A stretch of 64,000 nt of DNA. Origin: Berberis thunbergii. Taxonomy: Eukaryota > Streptophyta > Magnoliopsida > Ranunculales > Berberidaceae. A model generated the notes under the pieces. That model was not told the origin of the DNA. It was given only the letters and a program-made list of their open reading frames with translations, and did not search any database. Shown here in pieces: positions 1-13,169 of this stretch. The stretch is from the NCBI GenBank assembly GCA_003290165.1, contig QNQO01005802.1, positions 1 to 64,000 on the forward strand. Reading direction: 5' to 3'. The translations under genes and the position numbers were made by a program. Every line of letters begins with the position of its first letter. Within the stretch, counting starts at the first letter, position 1.

Positions 1-365
1 TCTCTTCCACACCACTCATATAAGGATAACTCCCTATCCTCCCAGCTTCAAACCATCGAAAGAAACCTCCCTCTCCTCCCAACTTCATATTTGCTTATTC
101 GATCTTCCATGTTCTCTTGTTCGATCAAAATCTCCCACCACATCCCCCTTTCCCAATTGAATCTTTCCCCTCCCAACTGAACTATCACTCTCTCCCATTT
201 CACTTCCATTTAACTCACCCAAAAGGGTTCATCAATTAAGCGCGCAATGACGAGCAAGAGAGAAGATGGGGTTGTGATGGTGGCCATCACAACAGTTGCA
301 CTGTCGGCCTCCCCTCTTCTCCTCTTTTCCCAAAACGATCTAGCATTCTTTCAAAACATAAGAAT
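1..365. other. Pyrimidine-rich stretch, no supported gene
   Basis: The first 240 bases are rich in C and T, like a plant 5' leader. A short open frame follows at 247-372 on the plus strand (41 codons, starting MTSKREDGVV, then a hydrophobic stretch ending SPLLLF). It runs into the repeat at 366 and resembles nothing I recognise. It could be a truncated first exon or chance. Confidence 0.3.
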
Positions 366-728
366 AGGGTAGTTTCCCTGACTTTTGACCAATTTTGACA
401 CTCGATTGAGACCGATTCTCAAGCTCAACAAAACATAAAAAGTGTAGTACTCTGAGTGATCTAATGAAAACAATTTGAATCACCTAAAAATGTTTTGAAA
501 TGAGAAAGTTATGGTCATTTTACTAAAGTCACCCAAATCTGTCTGGAAAATAAAACAGGGTATTATCCCTAACTTTTGACCAACTTTGACGCTCGATTGA
601 GACTGATTATCAAGTTCATCAATCAAAACACAAAAATGTAATGCTCTGAGTTATATAATGAACATAATTTGAATCACTTGAAAAGGTTTTGAAATGAGCA
701 AGTTATGGTCATTTTACTACAGTCACCA
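366..728. repeat. Tandem duplication, ~190-bp unit x 2
   Basis: Two diverged copies start at about 366 and 556. Each begins AGGGTA(G/T)T, continues with ACTTTTGACCAA, and ends in GTTATGGTCATTTTACTA followed by AGTCACC. The copies differ by scattered substitutions and small indels, so the duplication is old. No coding potential is visible. Confidence 0.7.
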
Positions 729-884
729 AGACACAAAGGATCATGCGAGTGTAAGTCTCTCACTCGCATGACCTACTGCAAATGAGAGTGGGAGACTTAA
801 AAACCATGGGAACTCTTCAAGCAGAAGAAGAAACACAAATTTCTAACCAAACCCACATCCCTCACAACACTCAAGTCGTTTTTT

Positions 885-1245
885 CAAAGCTCACAACTCT
901 CTTCTAGTCTCCTGCTGGTAGTCTTGTCATTCAAGATCATTGACGCGCCCTGGTCCTCTGTCTCATACTTCTTGTTGTACTTGTTCAAGTTCTTTGCAAT
1001 TTCATGCTCCTTCTCATCGCTCAACAAAGATGGTGGTCTTGGACGCCACAAAAAGTGTATCATAACAACATAAACCTTGGTCCTTACACTAAAATAGTTA
1101 AATCCAAACATGAACTAGGTTTATAGTGTGTTAACTGCGTACCTAATAGAAATGATCTCGTGGTATCTGACATAACAACTTCCCATTAAAGGACCGGATG
1201 TTGAACCTATTCTCCATTTCATGAACTGAAGTAACAAAAATTGCA
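885..1245 (-). pseudogene. eIF3 subunit b C-terminal fragment (pseudogene)
   Basis: On the minus strand, about 1235-1150 reads as a peptide containing ENRFNIRSFNGKLLCQIPRD. It then meets TAG where the family has a glutamine before an intron. After about 100 bases the homology resumes with HFLWRPRPPSLLS and EIAKNLNKYNKKYE, then EDQ. These are hallmarks of the C-terminal part of eIF3b, the WD40 scaffold subunit of translation initiation factor 3. The frame ends at 884 without the long charged tail of real eIF3b, and no upstream RRM or propeller is nearby. The in-frame stop, the degraded intron boundary and the missing gene body make it a pseudogene fragment. Family assignment is from recognised conserved residues. 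Confidence 0.75.
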
Positions 1246-3528
1246 ACATATCTGCACATGCAAGCGAGGAAGTTCAAGAACTATAACCATAAAATGATCA
1301 CTAATGTTCGAGTTCTCAACAAATTATATTTTTCCTTAACCAAAGTTTTCATCATCAACATCCACTCATTTTGAACCCCAACCACCAATATCATGCCCCT
1401 ACCCAACCTCTATCATTGTCCTTCCATCATCATCGATGGAACCGAACCGCCACCCCATTCCACCACCATCACCCCAACCCTACTCCAGCTCCAACTGAAC
1501 TGCCACCACCATCCCCATCCCCAACTCTGTTAAACAATCGAACTCATCAACCACCACCTCTAAACACGCCTCCTCTTCCATTCCAAAGCCAATATCATCA
1601 ACCAAAACCCAATTGAAGCCATTCGATCACCTTCTAATTGCTTTCTTTGATCCCTATCTGAAGGCTCATGAGAGAAGTTATAAGTCTTGTTAAAGAAAAC
1701 CCTCCAAATCCCCAACCACTATGATGAAGCAAAATAAACTCATTCAAGTAGAAGTAATAACATTGAAACCCCATCAAAGTTCTAGCTTTACTAAGAATCT
1801 GTCCAGGTAAGCTTTGCCCCATTCATCCAATTGACCTCCTTTTTAACATCCAACATTTATCTTCTTCTTATGAGTTAGACTGATTCAATGAGGTAGTGAT
1901 GGTGGTGGGTTTTAATTAATTAAATGTGTTCGTGGGTCTGTGTAATGGTGCGTTGGAGGTCGTGGTGGGATGGGACAGTGGTTCATTCCAATGTGTGGAG
2001 AGGGAGGATCATGGAGGTAAAGGGGATGGTGGTTAATTTCAAAGAAGGGGAGGTTGAAGAAGATGATGAGAGGTTTTGATTAGAGCCTTCAAGATCATCC
2101 TTGAGATATATTTTCTGAAATTAGGGGGATGACACTAATTCTTTAATAAAAAGTGGGGGGTGTATATCTAGGGGCAGTTATGCCATTATGAAAATAGAAG
2201 TGAAGGCGAGACACATGCAAAAGATAACGATCGGAATGGGGAGACCACGACTGACCAAAAAGTGTGGGGGTAGTCCACTAATATTTGAACAATATGGTGT
2301 CAAACCTTAATTAGCCTATTATGGTGGGGGAGGGGTCCTCTAAATTACCCCGATATTATAGAGCTACACCCTTGATTGTAACCCAAGACTTCACACCAGT
2401 TTAGTTAGAAAATTATAAAATGCCCCACTAGGCAAACATCTGTAGCTAGACTCAAAAAGAACACACCAAGTGCGAAACCTTTCCTGTATCCTCTTTCCAA
2501 ACCCACCCAAGGATTGTGATTTCATTTTTCGAATTAATTTCGGTCTTTCTGATTTTAAGAAATATTTCGGTGTTGTAAAGAAAATATATATAATATTTGA
2601 AATATGTGAAAAAATAAGAAGCAAATAAATAAATCTATTAAACAAATTAAATGAAGCCTAAATACCAAGAAATGAAACAAACATGAAATCAATATATAAT
2701 TAAAAAATTAAAAAAGTGGTTTTCAAAAATCAATAAATAATTAGAAGAAGTGATAATTATCTCGAAATTACGAAAAAACTCCTAAATGTTTTGAAAAAAT
2801 CCTCGAAAAAATGTAATTTTGGTAACTGGTTTTTGTACTTTATGAAAAAAATCTTGAAATTTATGAAAAAGCCTTGAATTTTAGAAAAAAGTTATAAAAA
2901 AAATGTAATTACTTCTTTCGCCCTTTTTCTTTTCGTAATTTCAAAAAAAATGAAATTTTCAGTAAAATTTCACAAGATTTCGCGGAAATCTCATTCCTTG
3001 ATCAACCCACCTATAAAGTCACGTTACCTAAAACATCATAAAGAAGTGCATACACGTCACGGGTTTGAACTCGGTCGGTGGCATGAGGTAAGAGGGTTAA
3101 GGGTAAAAAAATAAAAAATAAAAACTTAGATGAAAATCCATGGATCAAGTATTCATATTACCAAACTCAGCCATTACATTGCCTCTCTTATCAGTCAATG
3201 CAAAAGTTCTTGGAAATTTATATTTAAAGGTTTCATCCCCGCACAAACATCCTCCTATAATTTGCTTAAGCTATCTCCTCATCCCAGCACTAGCTCCAGT
3301 TAACCTGATGTGATTTAGTCAATCTGACTACTCATTTGCAGATATTTCACATTTTTAGTAATTGAACAACCATCTGCTTGACAACACAGAATTTGATACC
3401 AAGTTGGTTTCATTAGATTCAATTAAGGTCCACCAGACTACTATCACTATCTCGCAAAATAAATTTCAGCCAATTCTTAAGTCTTCATATTTGCTATCCT
3501 TTTCAACTTTTTCAATGTTCCATGCGAC
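1246..3528. other. Intergenic, no supported gene
   Basis: This stretch is AT-rich. A proline- and histidine-rich open frame at 1371-1616 (plus) is low-complexity CCA/CAT sequence with no domain. 2560-2990 is A/T homopolymer-rich. 2090-2370 has G-rich runs and short repeats that look like transposon debris, but I could not find ends. Confidence 0.4.
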
Positions 3529-3542
3529 TGTCATGTTTAATT

Positions 3543-4377
3543 GATTAAAGTTCTTATGGGAAACAGTGAATGCCCACCTAGAGATAAAAGAGGAAATGCT
3601 CTTTCGTTTACTGCCTTCGTTCAGATCATATGGCTGAAAACACCAATGGTTTTCTAAAAATTCCACTTACACAAGTAGTCAGGGTGCCATTACCACTGTA
3701 GACACTACTGCGTCTTGTCTCTATTCATCACGTCCTTGATACAGTGGTCATTGACACCCGATCAAACCCATGTCCCTTTCGTTACCTTCTATGGCCCCTC
3801 ACACTAAGATTGTCACTACCCGGATAGAATTGATTTAAGGCCCAAATCCATTCCACTAGATGCCACTGACTAAACCTTCGATACTCACGGCTCAAACCCA
3901 TTCCTCATGCCTTGGATCCGGACATGATTGTGGTCACATGATGTAAGTTTTTTTGCCCAGTCTCAACAGGGAGCGATCGGAGTTTTTGCTGTTAACATGC
4001 ATGGGAAGGTGTTTGCGCGGGTTGCGAGCCCGATCATAGGGAATGTGATGGATAGTACCATGGCGGAGTGCCATGCAGCTAAGGTGGTTTTTTTTTATCC
4101 ATGCTAGGCGGTGGAGGACAAGTTTTCTACTGGGAGACTCAGGGACGCTTCTCTCTATTTTGCAGGAGGACCAAAGGCAACCTAGAACAACCATTGACTG
4201 GGCGTGGTGACCTCTAATCACTAGTATTCAATGACTGGTTTCCTTTCACACCCTTTGGTTTTGTAATTTTATTTGTAGAGACCTCAATAATGAGGCTCAT
4301 GACCTTGCTGTTGTAGCAGAACAAAAGTACTGTAACTAATATTAATATATGCTATATGCTTTGAACAAAAAAAAAAT
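3543..4377 (+). mobile_element. 5'-truncated LINE (non-LTR retrotransposon)
   Basis: A perfect 14-bp target duplication, TGTCATGTTTAATT, lies at 3529-3542 and at 4378-4391. The 3' copy directly follows an A-rich tail at about 4366-4376. Inside, near 3968-4110, the plus strand encodes a degenerate RNase H-like domain of the plant LINE ORF2 C-terminus. It has GAIGVFAVNMHGKVFARVAS, then MAECHAA, and further on, after stops and a frameshift, RDLNNEAHDLA. Together these show a LINE copied by target-primed reverse transcription and truncated at its 5' end. It has several stops and cannot be active. Confidence 0.8.
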
Positions 4378-4449
4378 TGTCATGTTTAATTACTAAAGTT
4401 TCCAAAGATTATAAAGTTGAAAAAAAAAACATCATATTGTCTAGGAATG

Positions 4450-4945
4450 CAATTAGGCTAGCAATTTCACCCGAACCTGCCAACTCGACACGAAATCTGT
4501 TTACAACGGGTTGGCTTAGGGTCAGTGTTTTTTTCTTCGGGTCAGTCTAGGGTGACTCATCAACCCTTTTATTTTAGCGGGTGGATTTCAGGTTTCACCC
4601 TCCAACCCATTTCAACCAATTTGACCCGCTAAGTTTTACATTTTATTGTATATAGTTAAAATTAAGGTGTACTTTGGAGAACTAAAATGTGCATTGTGTA
4701 GTTGGTAATTCTATTTCGGATATGTTGATATTGTTGTTAAATTACTCTAATAAGTTCATTAAATAAGTATAAAGAAGCTAGAAAGTTAAGAAATGTTGTG
4801 CCATGTCAAAATCCCAAACTAATAAATGGATCAAACAGGTCGGGTCAATCTGTTAACTGGCAGGTCGGGTTAGGGTTGAGGTTTTTGCATGATATGTTAA
4901 ACGGGTATGGTTAGGGTTAAGCCCTCTAATCTGCTAACCTACTAT
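4450..4945. repeat. MITE-like element with GGGTC/GACCC motifs (boundaries uncertain)
   Basis: Both ends carry Y-rich motifs in opposite orientation (CACCCGAACCTGCCAACTCG near the left, CAGGTCGGGTTAGGGTTGAG near the right). The centre is AT-rich and non-coding. This pattern is common in plant hAT-type MITEs. I could not find a clean target duplication, so the ends are approximate. Confidence 0.35.
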
Positions 4946-4947
4946 TG

Positions 4948-5342
4948 TGTGAGCATAATTTGAAGCCTACGACTATACATGATATATGAGACAGTAACAC
5001 CACGATTTACATGGTTCCTTCCATAACGGGAGGTAATCCATGGTGCTTGATAGATTCCAGCACACACTATATACATCTCTAGGTTACATTTATCATTCTT
5101 ATTTTTCTCTCTGAATTCATGGAGTGTTTGCCTCCTCTTGTTCCCTCTCATAATTAAGCTTATTCATTCTACATATAGGAAAGATATTTACATACAAATA
5201 TTTTTCCCTTAAATATCTACACCTTGGTATATGTGCATACAAATATTACCTTAGTGGTATCTCTAAGATCCTTTAGACCATGATCTCATTCGGCTATTCT
5301 CCCCGCAGTTGTACTTAGTATGTGACACATTTGGTTCCTACA
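4948..5342 (-). repeat. Solo LTR-like segment, second partial copy at 18103-18285
   Basis: The segment starts TGTGAG and ends CCTACA. Its right part (about 5165-5342) is clearly similar to 18103-18285, both containing ATATTTACATACAAATAT and ending in TTCCTACA. The TG...CA termini and leader-like features suggest a solo copia LTR, probably on the minus strand. No 5-bp target duplication was found, which keeps confidence low. Confidence 0.4.
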
Positions 5343-6380
5343 ATCGCCCTATCTTGGTAGTCCAATAGACTTGCCAAAGTTATTGTGCTGCCAAGAACTT
5401 ATCAAAGCACGACAGTAAGTAGACTGAAGACTAAGTGTCGAGAGCTGAATGTCGAGTACCGATTGTCGAGCACGAAGGACGATACATATTGAGTGTCAAG
5501 CACTGAATACATTGTTGATCAATTACTATGGAGGACTATCGAGCAAGAGCTACGAAAGCAAGGGGACCAAAGACTGAGTGTTGGGTACTAAAAGTTGAGC
5601 TCACCCATGCCCAAGCTAATATTATGAGTGTTGAGGCAAGTATCTAAAGTATTCCGCTCCCTCGAGCTGGTCGAAGATGTAATTTAAGACTTGCCTAGCC
5701 AAGTAAGAAGTCTCATTTTGTTTAACTTTTGCAAAATTTATTTAAATAAATCAAAGCTATATTATGCCTCCTTTTGGCCAATTGATTTGTTAAATTAGGG
5801 TTGCCAAGAAAGATTATGCCGAAACACGTTAAATTTGCAGGGAAAATAATTTTAACTTCTCCTAAATAATATTTCTAACTCTATCTGAGGTGAGCTTAGG
5901 TAGAACATTAAGGCCTTGTAGGGAAGACAAATCAATTCCCACAAAATTGTTCTCGGTCTTTCTGAGCCGAGCTCATGTAGACTAGGCAAAACTTTACTTA
6001 GTTTATCTGATCCGAGCTCAGGTAGACTAGTGAGGCACTCAGCCTTGTCGCGGGGAAGAAAAAATCAATTCCCCAACAAAAAATTTATGAGTTTGGAAGA
6101 GCCGAGCTCATCCAAACTAGTACCTCAATGAGGCAAAAGTGTTATCATCCTAACTATAGAAATTGACTATGGCAAGTCTGACCTGCAAAAATATGAGTGG
6201 ATTTGCCATCCTACGTGAAAAGGTTAGAAACAACCGAATAATATTTCTAAGTTATAAATCCTCATAAATGTAATTTATTTTCAAACTACGATACAAATCA
6301 TAGTCATATCAGACTATTATTAAAACATTAACAAAACACATTTTCTACCCTTTAGGAAGACATATAGTTCTCATTCAATG
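5343..6380. repeat. Degenerate LTR-like debris with repeated CCGAGCTCA motif
   Basis: At 5885-6115 a motif related to GAGCCGAGCTCAGGTAGAC recurs four times, spaced about 70-100 bases apart, with AAATCAATTCCC repeated between copies. The upstream part repeats GTCGAGCAC-like words. No ends, primer site or coding domain could be seen. Confidence 0.35.
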
Positions 6381-8690
6381 GTTGAATGAGCATTTAGTTT
6401 CTTCCTTTAAGGTCATTATGCACATACACAAAAAGAAATCTCGCTTCTTTTCCACAATCGCACCATCCTCCTTGTGCCGAACACACCTCACCCAAGTGTG
6501 CCTCCCTTGCCTTCAAAACCACTCGGAGCGTACATGTTCCAAGTGGGGTGCCACATTGAGGAACATGTCATCTCACCCGAAGTTTGATCCATGGCAAGTA
6601 TTTCCTAAATCTACACGTACAACCGAACACACATGGAACGGTGCACCGATATGCAAGCAAGTATGCATACCCATAATAATATCACACGTATACAAGCAAG
6701 TTTGTATACAAAAATTTTATTTTTTTTTCTTCGGAGTTGTGGAAAGAGCAAAACAAAAAAAAAACATATATATATATATATATATATATATCAACAAAAC
6801 TCAAAACTCTTTTATGGTGACACTTTGTCAACCATAAATAAATCAACCACAGTATCCACCATTCTTTTGGGGAACAAATAATATTTTCATAAATAAATTT
6901 TCTATAACACAACAGGGATCAAACTCATTCAATATAAGGACACTCCTTAACAAGTTAATTCGGCATAACAATCGATTTGAATGCACGATTATCCAAGGAA
7001 ACAACAAGAAAGTCTTATGTCAAAATAATGCTAGCAACAAAACTATAGCTTCAAACTTAACTAATTTGGGCAAACCAAAAACATAAAAATAGTTTACACC
7101 AGAAACACACCATGCTTCTCAAGTTCTCAGTGATTTGTGCCTCTACAGATTACAATTTAATTTCATTTCAGCCAATATCGATATTCATACAATAGACCAT
7201 TCTCACGGTTACTCCTCCAGTGTATCAATCTCAGAAATGACTCTTCTTCACCTCAAGTGACATATTAGTTCGAAAAAAGATTTGGGCATCTACCCTCATC
7301 TTTACCAACCTTCCAGTCAGTTTTTCCCATTAAAATCCACTAAATCCTCAATACTACATGCACCTCATCCATATTTTAATCCCAATATGTTACACGTGCC
7401 ATCAACCTTTTTTTCCAAGAAAAGAATATTGTAAGCCTAGAGCCCAAGTTCAATTGATGAACTCATATGAAGTCACAGTAGATTGGTGGGAAATCAGTCA
7501 CAAATGAGGCCTCAAAGTGTTACTTGGCTGGAAATATTTGACAAGTGAACTGTGGTTTAGTAATGAATGTTCAGGGTTTAATTCTCAAAGTGAATTGATC
7601 AGATCCTCTGAACACTTCATACACAACTTTTCTAGTCAAGAAAATAAAACAACTAACAGGAAGAATAACAAAGTACTGGGATGAGAAAAGAGCAGGGTAA
7701 AAAGCACTAAATTGTCCATTGGAGGGTCTGTCTAGTTGTCTATCTTAGTATTTGAGATAGTGGTTAACCTCTAACAACCCTGCTTGTAAATTCTTGTCGA
7801 AAAAACCTAAATTTCCAACCTTAGAATAGACAGGCAACAACCCAATTTGTACAAACAGCTCAAATTCAATTAAAAGAAGTTTGGATGAGATGTAACATTA
7901 ACACTGATGGCAAGGCATACTAGATACAATAGAATTTGATGACACAAAAACCGAATAATGACGGAATAGGGATGGAAAATCCGATCCACCGAATAAGTAT
8001 AAGCAAATCCATTTCAAAGCCTCGATTAGTAAGTAGGATGGGTATAACTCTCAAGGACCAACCAAAAACTCTAGTAATTGATGCACGGTGAAAATACCTA
8101 GTTCTTTTCATCATAAAAGAAACTCCACAATAAAAGTTACACAATATAAAGATAAGACCTTTTATGATTGATGTACCTGGAACAATCTTTTATTTGAAAT
8201 AAAAGAAGTGATTCCCACAAACAATATAAGTAAGTTCAGCAAAACCCAATACAGGCAATGAACTCCTATGGTTTGAAACACAAGCTATTGTGCACACCGA
8301 AGAAACAACGCGATCAAAACAGCAAACCAAACATTCAAAAACTAAATCTTTCCAGTCATTGTAATCAAACAGATCCTCCCCCAAAACACCATTGGGTCTC
8401 TAAGAATCACAAATAAAGGGGTCATCCTCTCTGATCTCCAAATGGACTCTTCGTGAACTCCCTTTCAAGGTTGTTTCCATTTGAAAGTTTGGCAGAAAAA
8501 TAATTTCTATTTTTTTTTTGTTTTTGTTATTCACAATGCCTTAATCAAGTAATCAAACATGAAAATGCAGCAATTAAGAACAAATTCGAGTAACCCGATA
8601 ATCAATTTCCCCACTAGTAAAAAAAAACTTGCAATAAGAGTAGTGAAGATTAAAAATCAAAACTCAGTAAGCAATTTACAAAGAAAGAAC
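6381..8690. other. Intergenic, no supported gene
   Basis: A short (AT)n microsatellite lies at about 6762-6792 and creates IYIYIY-like frames on both strands. The open frames here are short, low-complexity and unlike any family I recognise. They carry no consistent splice structure. Confidence 0.4.
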
Positions 8691-8784
8691 GAAGACTCAC
8701 AAGAAGGGAATGGAGAAAACTCACCATTCTAGTTGCCACATCAACCGTCCTCTGCCGCAACACCACCCAGCCAATCAACCCTCC

Positions 8785-8885
8785 AAGTCAGTAGAACTGT
8801 AATCATCAGACGAATCTGAGAAACTCTCAGATGAAGAAGAAGAGTGGCGATGCTTTCTCCTCCGCTTCGATGATCGAGACCCACT
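8785..8885 (-). other. Possible exon of an unidentified RS-like protein
   Basis: Read on the minus strand after a TTTCAG acceptor-like site, this stretch encodes SGSRSSKRRRKHRHSSSSSE followed by a Ser/Asp-rich tail ending DDYSSTDLEG and a stop. The basic-then-phosphoserine-like composition resembles splicing-related RS proteins. Upstream (8890-9070, minus) is a C/T-rich leader-like region but no convincing start. Gene identity is unknown; it could be a leftover exon. Confidence 0.25.
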
Positions 8886-8889
8886 GAAA

Positions 8890-9848
<959 letters not shown>

Positions 9849-9894
9849 CATTCCAAAGAATTAGTCAGTTATCATGCCTTGCCAATTCTTCGAT

Positions 9895-10085
9895 GAGAGG
9901 GCGTAGCCCATGCCTCCCGACCTATGACGTGTTTGATAGTTGTCACCCTCTTTAAATTCATGATCTTTAGGAGCACCCCGACCTAAGAGGTGCATGATAC
10001 CGGTTATTCTACTTAATTTTACGACCACAGAAATACCTCGACCTAGGAGGTGCCTAATACTGGTCACCCTCCTTCATCTTATCAA
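9895..10085. repeat. Tandem repeat, ~60-bp unit x 3
   Basis: The word CGACCTA(A/G)GAGGTGC or its diverged form recurs at 9918, 9979 and 10039. Each copy is followed by (T)GATA(C)CGGT-like sequence and CACCCTC in two of them. Spacing is 60-61 bases. No coding role is apparent. Confidence 0.65.
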
Positions 10086-10510
10086 CCACTTAGTTGGGTT
10101 GTGGCGTTATGATAATAAACCACACGGCCAAAAAGTGAGAAATTGATTGTGAGAAACTACACCATACATTGTGATGTCATAGACTGCGTCACATGAAAAT
10201 AATTTAACAAATGTACCAAATATTTAAATTTCAAAGATAGGCCAAAAGCGTACATTTTGTTTAAAGCAAACTAGTGCACATTGTTTCATTGCACACAGTA
10301 AATAAAAAAAAGGTGAAATCTTTACTCATGATCCTATATCAAAATTTGTTTAAAGAAATTAATTGTGTAATAGCATGATCTATACACTATACTACACGAC
10401 TGTAAAATGAGAGATTGATTATGAAAAAGTATAATAAAGATCGTAAAGTATTAAACAATAAGAGCAATTAATCGTAAATGGTAACTACAAATGTAAAATA
10501 AACTCTGCAC
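10086..10510. other. Intergenic, nothing recognised
   Basis: AT-rich sequence between the 60-bp repeat and the hAT element, with no open frame or repeat end. Confidence 0.4.
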
Positions 10511-11130
10511 CAGTGTTCTAAAAATCGGCCTAGGCACTAGAAGGTAGAAAAATGCTCAGATTAATGGTTGGGCGGGTTCTGGGCAGTCTAGGCTGGTCTA
10601 GGCGGTCTAGGCAGGGTTTGGTGGGCGGCCTAGGCGGGGTCTAGGCGGTCTGGACGTGTTTTTTTTAATAAGGCTGATTGTGTTCTTATTTTATTTTTTT
10701 TTATTTTTTTTTTTTTAAAATAAACAATTTAATTATTTTTTATTCAATATATGTCTAAATGTAGCAAATGATGATTACTTAATGGAATTCTCAAAGGATC
10801 GGCCGGTACCAATTTTAGTATTGTAGATTTTATCAAACATGACTGAGGTTATTAATGCAATTTGAAGAAAAATAAAAGAGTAGGTTTGGATATTTGTCCA
10901 CAAATTCAACTTTGTATAAAGTACCCATCATGACTAACTTCAGTCATTTTAGTTTTAATAAATTTTGTTCATGATTGTTAATTTTACATGTTTTTAAATT
11001 TTGCATATGTATCTTGGCATTAAATTGGATGTAATTGATAAGGTATTATGCTTAGCTTTTGTAAATTATTAAAGTTATAATACAAAACCTAAGACTGTCT
11101 AGGCACTGCCTAGCGCTTTTTAGAACACCG
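10511..11130. mobile_element. Non-autonomous hAT element, copy 1
   Basis: It starts CAGTGTTCTAAAAATCGGCC and ends with the imperfect inverse, CTTTTTAGAACACCG. Flanking 8-bp duplications are CTCTGCAC (10503-10510) and CTTTGCAC (11131-11138), matching at seven of eight positions. Eight-base duplications and CAGTG ends are typical of hAT transposons. The subterminal regions repeat CTAGGC words. The inside is AT-rich with no transposase. A second copy of nearly the same length lies at 22236-22853. Confidence 0.85.
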
Positions 11131-11214
11131 CTTTGCACAAACTTAAATTTTGCAACACCACATAAAATCACAAATCTATCTTACAAATTAGCTAGGTGTC
11201 TTGCTATTCATAAG

Positions 11215-11948
11215 AAATTAGGGTATTCCTCGTTCCTTCAGCGCTCAAATTCAATCCGAGCCTTTAGATGTGTGATGGTTAGAGTTGGTTGGGTTATACA
11301 AGTTTTTTTTAAAAAAACTTCTTTTTCCAACCCCCCTCTTTGTGATCCGTTAGATTCTTATGTTTTTATTTCAAACCTCAAACACTATTATGTTTTGTTA
11401 TATAGACTAGAGTATTCCCCCTGCCTTCGGGACTCGAATTCAATCTGAGCATTTTGATGTGTGATGGTTAGAGTAGGTTAGGGCATAAAAGTTAAAAAAA
11501 AATAAAAAAAATAAACCTCCTTCTCCAACCTCTCTCGATCCGTTAGATTCTTATATTTGGGAAAATCTCAGCCATTTTTTTTCTCCAACCACAAACATCA
11601 TTCTGATTTGTTATATTTGGCACTCAAACTGTTTGATAGGAAAATAACATCCACCCCGCCTCCCTCTTCTATGTGATTCGTTAGATCTTTATGTTTGGGT
11701 AAATCTCAACCATCTTTAATCTCCAACCTAAAACAACATTATGAGTTGTTATATAGGCTAGGGTATTACATGTGCCTTCGACACTCAAATTCAATATGAG
11801 CTTTTAGATGTGAGTTGGTTGGGGCATAAAAGTTTAAAAAAAATGAGCTTTCTCCAACCTTCCTCTTTGTGATCCGTTAGATTCTTATGTTTAGGTAAAT
11901 CTCAGCTGTCTTTTATCTTCAACCTCTAACACCATTCTGATATGTTAT
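11215..11948. repeat. Diverged tandem array, ~180-190-bp unit, about 4 copies
   Basis: The word GATCCGTTAGATTCTTATGT, or a one- to three-base variant, recurs near 11345, 11539, 11682 and 11871. A second word, CTCAAATTCAAT with (C/A)GAGC, recurs near 11245, 11435 and 11785. Unit boundaries are blurred by indels. No coding potential. Confidence 0.6.
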
Positions 11949-11949
11949 A

Positions 11950-12360
11950 TAGATGGGAGATAAAAGATGGCTAAGATTGAAAGTTAAAAAATATGTTGAG
12001 AGTTGAGATTCATTTCTTATAATGACATGTTTGCAAATATAAACATGTAGAACGACAATAAAAATGAAACAAATTGTGAAAAAAAAGGTTGGTGGAATGT
12101 ATATGTGGAGAAGAGAGAAAAGTTTGTGTGTTTTTTTTTTCAAAATTAAAATTGTCATAACTATTTACTTAGTTGTCGAATTTTGGTAAATTAATATCGT
12201 TGGAATGCATTTTTCAAGACCTTTCCAATGAAATATATGATCAATACAAACACTAAAATTTTTAAAATATATATTTTATTATTAAAAACATATAATGCAT
12301 TTCACGTCGTTAGTATTTTTCAATACTTTTCAAAGAATTGAGACGAGCATATTGATATTC
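11950..12360. repeat. Dispersed repeat, copy 1 (partner at 63080-63490)
   Basis: This ~410-bp block matches 63080-63490 in the same orientation. Shared words include AAAGTTGGTGGAATGTA-like sequence, ATTTCACGTC and TTTTTCAATA, with CAAAG following, in the same order. Ends were not resolved and there is no coding capacity. It is probably a fragment of a dispersed transposon. Confidence 0.65.
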
Positions 12361-12911
12361 ACATAATTATTACATAAAATATATCCTAATTTGTTTTTGT
12401 TATTGATTTAAATATTTTATTTTAATTTAATTATTTTATTTTTATGATTTTATAGGTATTGGAGTTTAAAGGATGAAATTGCATTAACGTAGCGAGTTTG
12501 AAAGAGCAAGTACCGGACAGCCACGAAGAGGCGTGAATGGTCAAGCCCAAGCTTGACCTAAAAACCCATCTCCCTACATATTTATTCCTCCCTTCCCCTT
12601 TGCTTATGCTCCCCTTCTCTTTGGTGGCAGCCACAACACACACAAAACCAAACTCTTCCTCTATCACGCCACATATCTTCTTCTCATTCATCGAGGATTC
12701 TCGCTCGCTAAAAAGACTGGCAACATCCTCCATCCTGTCACCTCTTCTTCTTCGTCACATCATAGATAAACCACCAACAGATTTCTCACCTCCATGTTCT
12801 TATTTTTCTCCATACATCCTCCACATACCACATCACGAATCATTACCACTCTCTCTTCTCGATAGTCACACTCAACCCTCCATAGTTTTTCCTCCCCTCC
12901 ATAGTCACACT
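12361..12911. other. Intergenic, pyrimidine-rich
   Basis: AT-rich to 12470, then C/T-rich to 12911. The long plus-strand frame at 12537-12929 is compositional (Ser/Pro/His-rich) and runs into the inverted end of the Mutator element. No domain was seen. Confidence 0.35.
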
Positions 12912-13011
12912 CCCCCCTATTATACATAGCTAATTAATAAGTAGACTCATCATTAATCACTATTACAGTTACCCCCCTTGACTAGCAGTAAATGTCCAAA
13001 GACTGTCTGGG
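12912..13011 (+). repeat. Left terminal inverted repeat of Mutator-like element
   Basis: Pairs with 16081-16176. Differences are a few substitutions, e.g. AGACTCATC against AGACCCATC. Confidence 0.75.
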
Positions 13012-13169
13012 CACGCACGTGACGTAATTCCATGACCAAAATGCCCTTCACGTGCATTTCAAGCACAATTTAAAGGATGTGACCAATTGCATCATCCCAA
13101 CTGTCCGTCAACTGATGAACTAACATTGACGGCTGAGATTTGAGTTTTCTTCTGTAACCTCTCAGAGAG

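Noticed and set aside
1371..1616. Proline/histidine-rich 81-aa frame as a gene
   Set aside because: Low-complexity composition, no homologous motif, no splice or promoter support.
6382..6912. 150-aa and overlapping frames with IYIYIY
   Set aside because: They cross an AT microsatellite and show no domain.
12537..12929. 130-aa Ser/Pro/His-rich plus-strand frame
   Set aside because: C/T-rich composition running into the inverted end of a transposon. No recognisable domain or splice signals.
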